From Fistulifera solaris (lineage: Eukaryota > Bacillariophyta > Bacillariophyceae > Naviculales > Stauroneidaceae), in NCBI GenBank assembly GCA_030295235.1, contig AP026132.1, forward strand, positions 420,001 to 484,000: 64,000 nt of DNA. Direction: 5' to 3'. Under the pieces are notes generated by a model that did not search any database, had not been told where the DNA came from, and saw only the letters and a program-made list of their open reading frames with translations. The position numbers and the translations under genes were made by a program. This document shows, one piece after another, positions 20,136 through 30,418 of this stretch (positions within the stretch are counted from its first letter, which is position 1; each line of letters opens with the position of its first letter).

Positions 20136-22043
20136 TTAGAGGTCAAAATCCGCCATTCCAAGATCCCCCGTGGAAAGGATATCAAAGATGCAAGCATCCC
20201 TGGACTCTTCCTCCATACCAGCACAAGCCTTGGCAGCTTCTTGGTAGGTGACCGAAGACTCAGCCAGACGTCGTCGGGCAATTGCTTCCGGAGGAGGCAT
20301 TTTGCAAGTTTGAGGGAATTGAATTCCATGAAGTTCGGTAAAGAGATGCTTGTCCGAGTCTCGGATTTGCCATTCCAAGCCGAATTCGTCCGTGTTCGTC
20401 ATGACTCTTCCGTCACGTCCTTTTAGTTCGCCAGTAACAAAGTCACCCATGAGACCAACGGCATCACTAAAGTCTTCCGACGCGCGCTGAACGGTAACAG
20501 CAAGGAAGTCGCCGTACATTTTGAAGGAAACGATGCCCTTGTCTCCCATGTCCACTTCAAACTTGTGGCGCCTGGTGTCGTAATTGACGTAGCTGATCGG
20601 GAAGCCAGCAATCTTCTGAGGAAGAACACCGTCGCGACCACCAAGGTGGTTGATGCCACGACGGCGGAAGCCATGGGTTGCCAGGTTGGAGTGGTACACC
20701 ATGTCTTTTGTGACCTCAAAGACCTGGTCGCCGATGCGAAGGGCAGCTTCCTTGATGAAAGACCAGTCACGACGAATTTGCGTGCGAATCTGAACTTCAA
20801 AGCCCAAGTTGTTGTGGAACTTCTCGCTTCGAACGAGAAGGAGATCACATTCGCCATGGAAATCATAAACCAGTCCATGCCACGTTTTCAAGTGCTGTAA
20901 AGAGTATAGTTAGTCATACTGCGAAACAATGATGTGCTTTCAGATTTGCTGTATGCACTTACAGGATCTCCGTAGCCTCCACCCTGATTCGCGGGTCCCA
21001 AGTCAATCGTGAGCGGGTTCAATTCTGATTCATCGATTTCATCTTCATCATCGCCTGCGTTGTTGGCATCGCCTAGGTCAATAGCAGGATCGGCCGGTGC
21101 AGCAGGATCGGCGGGAGCGGCAGGATCGGCGGGTTCAGCGGGAGCAGCCGGATCGGCAGGCGCAGTTTCAACTGGTGCCTCCACCGGGGCCGGAACGGGC
21201 GCTGGAACTGGTGCCTCAACCGGAACTGGAACGGGGGCTGCTACCGGAACTGGGACAGGGGCCGCTACGGGAACTGGAACAGGAGCAGCTACCGGCACTG
21301 GAACAGGAGCTGCCGCCGGCACTGGAACGGGGGCTGGAACAGGAGCTGCGACAGGAGTGCCAACAACAGCACCCTCATTCAAGCAAAGGTCCATTTTGGT
21401 GTATCCATGTTGCGCCTTTCCAGTAGAACCGGTCTCCCAACTGGTAGATTTGCCGGATTTGTAGTTCACATGAACTTCGATTTGACTGCGAGAGGGATCC
21501 TTCATCGCTACGTCGGGTATCTTGAAGCAGCCTTCCCAACCAACGGCTTTTCCACCTGCTCGGACGAACACAATTCCTGGGTCGCCCGTGTACTTGTCAC
21601 CGGTCATGCCCGAGCTGTAGTCTTTGAGCCATGCGTTATCCAGAGAAGGTTCGACTTCCACGCCTGGTTGTCCGAGGACCAAAATACACACTTGCTTCTT
21701 CTCGCAATCAACTCGTTTGTAGGCTACGGCGGCCAACTGGTATCCTTTCCATTTGGAATCGGCGTTTCCCTGTCGGTACATGTTGGCGAAAATGTCACCC
21801 GTAATCCATTCGGTGATATCTCCATCTACAACGATAGGGTTGGCGAGGGAATGGGCCTTCTTGGCATTGAGGGTGCCTCGTCCAGCCAGATGTCTCTCAA
21901 TCTGAAGAAAGCGAGGAAATGAGACGACGGTTCGTATGTTCCGCGATGCGTAGGAAACGCATACAATAACTTACCGACTCGGCATTGGTCGATGATAATA
22001 AAGCGAAGAGGAGCGCTGCTAAGCGTCTGTTTATCATTTTCAT
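20136..22043 (-). CDS. Secreted protein with CBM9/DOMON-like domain, Pro-rich linker and VWD (GDPH) domain
   Basis: Three exons: 22043-21975, 21901-20963 and 20894-20136, with 73-nt and 68-nt introns of good GTAAGT..CAG form; about 588 residues. Exon 1 encodes a signal peptide (LAALLFALLSSTNA). Residues about 38-185 (VDGDITEW.., a single-domain beta fold with three Cys) resemble CBM9/DOMON-like sugar- or heme-binding folds. A linker of PVPVPVAAP repeats follows (about 200-293), then an acidic stretch and a von Willebrand type D domain opening GDPHLKTWHGLVYDFHGECD. The GDPH is assembled across the last splice junction. VWD/GDPH domains occur in mucins and have been reported in raphid-diatom adhesive-trail proteins; an adhesive or matrix role is inferred. 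Confidence 0.88.
21090..21380 (-). repeat. Coding tandem repeat, Pro-Val-Ala linker
   Basis: Tandem degenerate units of about 24-30 bp encode repeated (A/E)APVPVPV and then AAPADPAAPADP blocks. The repeat lies inside exon 2 of the VWD protein and is likely to vary in length between alleles. Confidence 0.85.
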
Positions 22044-23143
22044 TGCTTGTTTATTGTTTGACTTTTTCTGTCCAAATGCAAAAGCTAAATTTGAAATGAG
22101 GGGCTTTGCTTTTTTCTTCCGTTTTTTTCATGTTGATCGCTTCCATTATTTTCGACGACCAGTTAAGAGTCATTTCCTTATTTCTTTACGATTAACCAAA
22201 TGCCAGTTTGACGTTGACTATGGTCTGACGTGTACGACAAAGAGCAAACAGCGTTCATCTTTACGATCGATGGCATATAGACTTCGGAATACCGAATGCT
22301 GCTGGCCTTGTACACCTCTGTATCGAATAACGAATACCTGGCATGTAAAAACCGTTAAACTATGTTCTACGTTATGACGAAAGACCTCTTAACTCAGTAA
22401 GAGAGTGGACGCTGACATAGTGCGCCTCAGTTATCAATTGTAAGTTCACACGTCTTAGTACAGTACATCCTAGAGTGTAATTTGTGAAACTTTTCCCTTT
22501 TCGCTGGTTAACTCTGGGCTCTGGGCTCTAATAAAGTACTGTGTATCGAGGAATGCTTCAAGGGCAAGCGGCATTCCGGCATTGCCATAGCATCTCAGTA
22601 CTAGTAGTAGAGGTTGAGGAGTTGAGGAGTCAAATTCGTAGGCAATAGTGGACAAGAAAATTAAAAATCTTATCGACAGTACAGCAATGATAGGAAAGAA
22701 CGCACAGACAAGTTTTAAAGTTGAACCGATGACCGTGACGTAAGACTTGAGTCTTCAGTCCCGTCTTTTCTTTCGCTAAGAGCCTCGAGACCTCGAGATT
22801 TTAGAGCCTAAATTTCGGCTTTACTTGTACAGGGTACAGTTACAGTATCCGAACTTCGGGCGTGAAGGAGGCTCTTCATCTACTGTACCAGGTACAGTAG
22901 AGATCGACACGTAGGAATCGTTTGTTCACATTTTGGTCCTGTTTGCTGCGTCACCTTGTCGTCTGTACTTTAACCGCCCTGACAAGAAGATGACGGTAGC
23001 GACAAAAGCGACGCGGCTGGAATCTCCCTCCGCTCGCTTCTGTCTGATCTTTCTTATCAACACTCTTGAAAAAGAATTTAAATTAAGAGGCTACTGGTAC
23101 TATCATCTAGCATTATTTTTTCCTTGTGATGATATTCGAAAAA
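22044..23143. promoter_or_regulatory. Divergent intergenic region with GTACAG palindromes
   Basis: 1.1 kb between the VWD gene and the lipid megasynthase gene. I see no convincing gene. It holds a 9-bp inverted repeat with one central base at 22881-22899 (TACTGTACC-A-GGTACAGTA), nearby GTACAGGGTACAGTTACAG near 22828, and a TAGTACAGTACATCC word near 22457. The AT-rich part near 23060-23120 precedes the start codon of the megasynthase. Confidence 0.45.
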
Positions 23144-26100
23144 ATGTCTGTCTCCGGTGAAAACGTAGTGGAAAACGATAAGTTGGCGTCAACTTTTGAA
23201 ACCGTTTCTCGCTGGGTCTCTGCGTCGAACGAAAACCCTAACGACGATGATACTTCGACCGACACCAAGTTGAAACTTTACGGACTTTTCAAGCGCGTCA
23301 AAAATGGACCCTGTGAAACGGAACCGCCGCCGGTGTACCGCGTCAAGGCTTACGCTAAGCACAAGGCATGGATGGAATGCTCGGACCTCTCGAAATTAGA
23401 GGCCATGCAAAATTATATTGATTTGGTGGCGCAGCAGACACAAAACACAGTTGGTCGAGAAGCGCAACGACTTGTCGATCAACTGCGAAGCGAAGAAAGC
23501 CGCGTTTCTCCACAAGTTGTGAATGACCAGAGTAAAGCAGCGTTGGCAAGCTCGGGAGCGAGCTCTGTGGAAAAGAAGACGTTTACCGAAACGTCGCGTG
23601 GCAATGTTGGCATCGTTCCGAGGGGAAGCTTGGATATTTCTTACAGCGACCTTTTGTATGCAGCCACGCACTGTCTTTTTTCGTCTCTCAATTTTGTTCC
23701 GAATCCTCGACACTACGAACAAGAAATCATTGATTTGTGGCAGCAAAGTTTGGGGAAGAATGTGGGTGTAATACCTGGATATTCTGCTAGGACTCTTCTC
23801 GATCTGTATTTGCGCACGAAACGATATCCTCTGGGATCGCAAATTATCATTTGTCCGCCTATTACGGTTCCCGGAATCGAAGAAGTCCTACGACATCATC
23901 AAATCGAATTCGTCCCTGTTGATATCCCAGAATACGACGGAGACAGTCCTTTCATATCGGTAGATACGAATGCACTGGAACACGCGATAACAGACAAAAC
24001 GGTCGCCATCATGGTCGTTCATATCTTTGGAATGCTAACGGCGAGCTCGGAAGATATGCAAAGGATACACACGATTTGTAAACGTCGCGGTGTGGAATTA
24101 ATGGAAGACTGTGCGGAGTGCTTTGGTGGGCTTTCTGAGACGGAAAACGATACCAGCACTTACCTCGGTAGTCCACATGCGGATCTTGTTCTTTTCTCTT
24201 TCGGTTTCATCAAAACGGCGACTGCCTTGGGCGGTGGCGTGGCTATCGTGCGAGACAAAGGAACGCATGAATCGATGAAGCGTCTGTTATCCGCTTGCTA
24301 CCTCGATCGCCAGTCCCAAGCAGTATTCTTCTCCAGGGTATGCAAAGCATTTCTGATCCGACTAGTGTCGGACCATCCCGTCATTTATGGACTTTTGGTC
24401 GTATTCATTCAAAACTTTGGCTTCGACTTCGATACTTTCGCTACAGCGCTTCTTCGTGGTTTCAAAAGCTCAACTGAAATGAGTGGTGACTACGTGACCC
24501 AGATAAGATTGATGCCGTGTTCTAGCTTGTTTGCTTTGTTGCTTCGCCGCATAAAGCAGAGAAACTGCACAGCTGAGCTCATTTCAGCGCGTCGACAGCA
24601 TTGCAGACGTTTGGTCGACGTTCTCCAGCATCAAGACGATGTGAGAGTCCCACGCTTTCTGGTTCCTTCCAACTTTCACGCATATTGGCTTTTCCCTGTA
24701 CTTGCTAACAATGTGCAAGATCTCTGTGTATATTTGACGAACCAGGGAATAGATGCCACGCAAGGTGCATCACAGCTCCGTTGCGTCGGGGCGTCCGAGA
24801 AATGTCCGCGCGCTTACAGTTTGATGAAACGAATTATGTATTTGCCCATGTCCCATGAGAGGCATTGGATATCAACACACTGGATCAACAATCTACCACA
24901 ATTCATAAACAATTTTGGGACCGGGGTAGGAATGAAGACCGTGAAAACAAAAAACTTTGGTTCTTCATTTCCTGTATGGGTTGCCTTTTCATTTATTTTC
25001 TTCATATACTATGGCTTCAGCACTTTGCTGGTAACAGTTTGCCCCATACTATTCTTTGTCATGGTGTGTGCCATTGCTACTGCGATCCTCGTGACGCTGT
25101 TTTTACGTTTGAGGATGGCCTCTTTTTACCTCGAAAGTTCCAACGCTTTCGCGAAATATTCATACTTGTTCGATTTGGGGTCTAAGCAACCTTTAAGAGT
25201 GAATAATACTCTGGATGATCTGAAATTTGTCGACGTCGTCGATGCAACTCTTCTGATTTCGATTCTGTCGACACGGAACGCTCCGTTTTATTAACAGGTG
25301 TTACCGGTTTTGTTGGTTCAACGATTCTCCGTGAACTGCTCTGCCGCCGAAGACAATACTCAATTAAACGAATCTATGTCATAGTTCGGCCGAAGGGGGA
25401 CCTTTCCGCCGAAGAGAGAATACATCGCTTGCTCGAAAACCCAATATTTTCTTGTGTGCCCACAGATGACCTATTTTCAGCCATTGTCGTCATCCCGGGT
25501 GACATCAGCCACGCAAACGCTGGTCTGGCCGCGGAAAGCCTTGAACAGCTAAAAAAAGAACGTTTCATTACGCATGTTTACAATTGTGCTGCAACTGTGA
25601 GCTTTACTCAATCATTGCAGGAAGCGGCTGAATCCAATATTACGTCGGCACTGAACGTCCAACGTCTAGCAGCTGAAATGCCATACCAAGAAGTCATTTT
25701 TGTTCATATCAGCACTGCTTTCGTTCATGGTGATCAAAAAGGAACAATAGATAACCCCTTGGGCAACAATCTATTTGACATGAAACCTTACGACCCTGTC
25801 GACGTGTACAAGTCGATGTGTGGAACCCAATACTATGCAACAAAAGCTATGAGTGATTTGGGTTTCTCCAACGCCTACCAGCTTAGCAAGTGCGTAGCTG
25901 AGCATCTCCTCCAGAATTGCTCTCTAAACACGATAATTATACGTCCAAGCATTGTCGGTCCTGCATTTTGTGAATCGTTGAAAGGATGGGCTGGATCCAG
26001 ACCCTCAACAATAACTGCTGCCCCGTGTCTCTATTTCTCGTATCAATGGAATATATGGTCCTTCGGTGACCATGCAGTGCCTTGCATCCCGGTCGATGTT

Positions 26101-29100
26101 CTTGCTCGATTTGTTGCTAACAAAACTATTTGCCACCGACTGTCATCCTCCGAATTAGAAGAAGATCGATCATTATCGTCGGATGAAGACTTTGAGAAGG
26201 TTTCAATCTGTGCTGGAAGATCGAAGCCTAGATACACGATACATGTTGCCGCATGGGATGTGTCGTCTAAAGCCAAGTCGCAGTTCACCTGGCTTCAGTT
26301 TGCTGTTGCAATTACTCAGACTGGTGTGATTCTTGGTTATTTCAGTCGCTCGACGGCATATCTAGGCCTTTGGGTTGCGACGCGTGTTCTCCCGAGAAAT
26401 TTAACGGCGTCACGCTTTAAGCAATTGCATGAGCTTTTTGTGCAAAGCTCTTTCAGCGCACTGCTTGCTTTGCATACTTTTTGTGGCTATTCCAAGAACC
26501 AATGTGGAAGGTTTCGTCGGTTTCTCGATCTACCCGTTCTTTTCTTTCCTTTCATGAATTCATCGTTCTGTTTTTCTTCCAACTTGATACCTCCTCCGGA
26601 TTTTGATGGTGAACGATATATGATGATCTGCCTATCAAGTGCGTCGCGCTTTTTACAGCGGGAACGGGTAGAAAATGCGATCCTGAAGGGGGCAGACATG
26701 CAAGTCGCAGGGAATGAACAGTGCTCTTGGATTCAAGCTTGGTTTTGGGCTTTCACACAGCCAAAGGGTTCGATCGCTATCAGGGCGGTGGCCGCTTTGT
26801 TGAACACACTTTTATGTTCAATATTCAGTAGTGTGATTGTTGATTTGGGGAGTATATGCGACGTTCTACGTGACCTGAAAAAGACTCAGAACACAAGGAT
26901 AATCCTAGCTCCGACACACCGATCATTTTTCGACTTCTTGCTACTGAGTTATGTATGCTTCGCGCTTCCAGAATTGGGTGTTGATGTACCTTTTATCGTT
27001 TCTGCGGATAGTTTTGAGCGGCTCCCCGTGCTTGGAATTGTGGCGAAACTTCTTGGTGCGGTCTTTGTAAGACGAAATCGTGGTCGCATTGACCCTTCAC
27101 TCGAAGCGAGTTTGAATGAGTTACCAGCAAGTTCAGTCATTGAAGTCTTCATTGAGGGCACTAGAAGTCGAGACAGGAGATTTGTGCGCCCTAAAACCGG
27201 TGTCCTCCGCTGCCTATCGGCAAAGAGTCAGAATTATTGCATTATCCCGATAACAATATCCTATGAAAGGATACCAGAGCAGTGTTCCTTAGTCGAGGAA
27301 ATCCGGAATGCTTCGCCTAATGATTTAAGTACCCAGGGTTTGTTCTCATGGGCATATGTAAGTGTCGTTGCCTGTGGCAATGTGTCATCGTCGTCGCTAA
27401 CACCCCATACCCTACGCACCCGTTCCACAGGCGGCCTTCAGCGGAAAAGTTCGGCTTGGCAAAGCTTGGCTCTCGGCTTGCGACGCAGTTACACTTTCCA
27501 GCACAGAGGATAAGAATATTGAGGATTTAGTGATCGAGGTTCAACGACGACAGGCATCTCAGGTGCTGCTATCTTCATACCATGTATCAGCCCTTGCTCA
27601 TCTTCTTGAACTTACCCCGTCAATTGTCAAGGAAGCTCTCTCCGAGCTGGGTTGTAGGTTGTGGTTGCGGGAAGAAGGTTATACTCCTTCGATTCCTTCT
27701 GATCAGGACGAACTCTGGACCGTAGCCCTTCAGGCTAGTGCGTGCCTTGCACCATTATTTTATGAGTCAAGATCCCTATGGGCCCAGTGGCTCTTTTGCA
27801 CGTTGAAGACACTGTGGACAAAACAATTGTTGATAAAACTTCTGTTTCCGCTGTGACACTGGCTTTGCAGCGTCACTTTGACGAGGCAACGGAGTGCGTG
27901 AAAGATGCTTTAGCGCATCTTAAAACGAACGGTTTTCCAAACCCCGAAGCCAATCATGTTCTTCACTTTATATCAACGAAGAAGAGGTGTCCAGTAGCTT
28001 TGGCTAAAGCTGCAATATCACACGAGTTTGGCATTAAGTTCCAGACTGACGAAAACGCTCCTCCGTTTCTCACGAAAATACCGAAGATGAATCAAGCAAG
28101 TCTTTCCTCGGGAGAGCGACTAGGCTTTTGGGGATTTAGCGACTCATTTTTTGTCATCAAGCCATATGAAAGCGGCGGAGCTTACGTCACAATGGCTGGA
28201 AATAGATATTCCTTTGCTGGAAGACAGATCGGTAAACTTATTCCATTTCTCCAACGAGAAACGGGGTTATCAATCGACCTCCTTAATGAAGCATTCCAAA
28301 ATGTTGCAACTGCCAGTGGATCTTCTTTGTCTGCTCTTTCTTCAGAAAACAAAGTATTCTTGGAGAAAATTTCCCGGAAAGTGTCGTACGAAGACAGCGA
28401 GCTAATTCGACATGGAACTGGTCACTCATTGGCGGACATTTGGGACGTACGCAACGGATCTGTTGGCCGAGTCCCTGATGCTGTTGTGTGGCCTTCCTCC
28501 GAAGGTCAAGTGGTAGAACTTATTCGCATGGCCCGATCCCGAAATTGGTGTTTGATTCCTTTTGGTGGGGGTACAAGTGTGTCTCAAGCAACAAAGTGCC
28601 CAAGTATCGAAGTTGACCCTAGACCAATAATATCTGTCGACATGACCGAAATGCGAAGAGTTTTGGCTGTTGACGAAGAAAATGAAGTCGCACATGTCGA
28701 GTGTGGAATTACTGGGAAAGAGCTTGTCCAAGAGATGAAGCGGCTTGGATATACAATAGGTCACCAACCAGACAGCTACGAATTTAGCACGCTTGGAGGC
28801 TGGATCGCCACGAAAGCCAGCGGCATGAAGAGAAACAAGTATGGGAATATTGAAGACATTGTTATTTCAGTGCGTGTTGCTGGTCCAGAAGGAATTATGG
28901 CCCATGGTAACCGAGGGGGTGATTTTCCGGTATGGGGACGTGAAGCTACGGGCTTGGAACTACTTAGCGTCGTCCTTGGTTCCGAGGGGTGTCTTGGAAT
29001 TATTACGAGTGCCGTGATACGGATTTGGCCGCTATCAAAAGTGGAAGATTATGACAGCGTTTTGCTACCCTCTTTTGATCACGGGCTATCTTTTGTTCGC

Positions 29101-29871
29101 GACGTACAAAGATTGGGGTCTTGTTGCCCAGCCAGTATTCGACTCCTGGACAACGATCACTTTCGATTAGGACGGGCTTTGCGAGCCAATCCGGTTTCCA
29201 TGCTACAATCTTTGCGACAAAGTGCTGGTGAATTTTACTTGAAACGACAAGACTTTGACTTCATGTCAACTGTATGTACAACCATCCTTTATGAAGGATC
29301 ACGCGAAGAAGTTGATTCACAAAAGCAAATGTTGAAGAAACTGATAAGTCGTCATGGTGGTTTTAGTTTGGGTGCAGCTGTGGGAGAACAAGGCTACAAT
29401 TTTACCTTTCTCATCGCTTATCTTCGCGATTTTGCGCTCACGTACAATTTTCTAGGAGACTCATTTGAGAGCTTTGTGCCATGGTCGAAAATTAGAACTG
29501 TGGTCGATTCTGTAAAAGATCGCATACGAAGGGAGCATGCAAAACGGTGTCTACCTGGATCTCCTTTCATTGGATGCCGTGTGACACAGTTGTACCACGA
29601 GGGTGCTTGTTTGTATTTTTACTTCTCGATGAGCAGTGCAAACGTTACAAACCCGAGTCGCGTCTTCATGGATATCGAGCATGCTGCCCGGGAAGAGATT
29701 CTACGACTTGGTGGCTCGCTCAGCCATCATCATGGGATCGGCAAAGCGCGTTCCGCTTTTCTCGATGACATTGACTCGCCAGAATGGATCAATGCAAAGC
29801 AAAGCGTCAAACGGGCTCTCGACCCAGACAACATATTTGGGGCACAAAATTGTGGCTTTTCTGCGCGTTAA
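23144..29871 (+). CDS. Multidomain ether-lipid synthase: ACBP + DegT aminotransferase + TM + FAR + DHAP acyltransferase + alkyl-DHAP synthase
   Basis: Predicted about 2,218 residues. Start chosen at ATG 23144 (A at -3); an in-frame ATG lies at 23129. Order: acyl-CoA-binding domain (17-100; LYGLFKR, HKAWMEC, EAMQNYID); DegT/DnrJ/EryC1 aminotransferase (about 162-580; EDCAECFGG, PLP Lys in FSFGFIKTATALGGG); two or so membrane spans (about 609-660); fatty-acyl-CoA reductase (LLTGVTGFVG near 717, YQLSK near 911, then FAR_C); GNPAT-like acyltransferase (THRSFFD near 1259, FIEGTRSR near 1336, IIPITISYERIPE); alkyl-DHAP synthase with FAD domain (PDAVVWPS, PFGGGTSVS, STLGGW.ATKASGM, SLSHHHGIGK near 2170). 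A 73-nt intron (27358-27430) lies after the acyltransferase core. One-base losses occur near 25250-25290 (before FAR) and near 27775; no stop-free gap separates the parts, so one polypeptide is the best model. Confidence 0.87.
27358..27430 (+). other. Intron in the ether-lipid synthase gene
   Basis: 73 nt, GTAAGTGTCG..GTTCCACAG. Splicing joins ..FSWAY to AAFSGKVRLGKAW, restoring an open frame that continues to the next domain; unspliced sequence leads to a stop at about 27513. Confidence 0.85.
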
Positions 29872-30418
29872 GTGCGGTATTTACAGAACTAGCTGAGTAC
29901 GAGTTTCGGTTGATATAGCTGTCATAATTCTGTGAGGTTCCAAAGGTTTTGCTCATGGAAGCCTTTAGCAAGGCGCCAATGTAGAGAGCAGCTTTGCCAT
30001 AGTTTATTACCGGTTGTCTCTAGTTTACCAGGGTTGACCAGGGTTATGGTTTTCCAGTCAAGGTTCTTCATTCGGTTTTGTCACATCTGCTGTCGGTCCG
30101 GTATCATCAGTCTAAAGGTGGAAACTATGAATTTTCAAAAATCTCGCTCCATTTAGGACAGGTCACGCGGTGACACCAAGTACTTAGAAAACTTGCCTAT
30201 GCCGGCGTAATATTCATATACAAAGCTGTTGATTGAGGAACATTTCAACATTTCATGGGTCTCACGAAACGACACTCGCTTCCCTCATCGTTTTTTCTTT
30301 TGATCTTTTGGTTGCTTGCACATCATCGAGGCAAAACCTGTTCCTTTATTTCATTGATTACTTAGGCTAGTTCTTTATCGTTCTGTTATAGTTGCAAACT
30401 CTTTTCAAAGGAAAAGTG
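29872..30418. other. Intergenic region, lipid synthase gene to PDZ gene
   Basis: About 550 bp between two large plus-strand genes. There is a short direct repeat (ACCAGGGTTGACCAGGGTTA) near 30028 and a pyrimidine-rich stretch near 30290. No gene recognised. Confidence 0.4.

Noticed and set aside
21009-21464. Plus-strand Ala/Gly/Ser/Thr-rich frame
   Set aside because: It is the antisense shadow of the Pro-Val-Ala coding repeat in the VWD gene.
25295-29871. Separate genes for reductase, acyltransferase and alkyl-DHAP synthase
   Set aside because: No intergenic space exists between the domains; the breaks are a spliceable intron and one-base shifts, and no ATG with upstream space precedes each domain.
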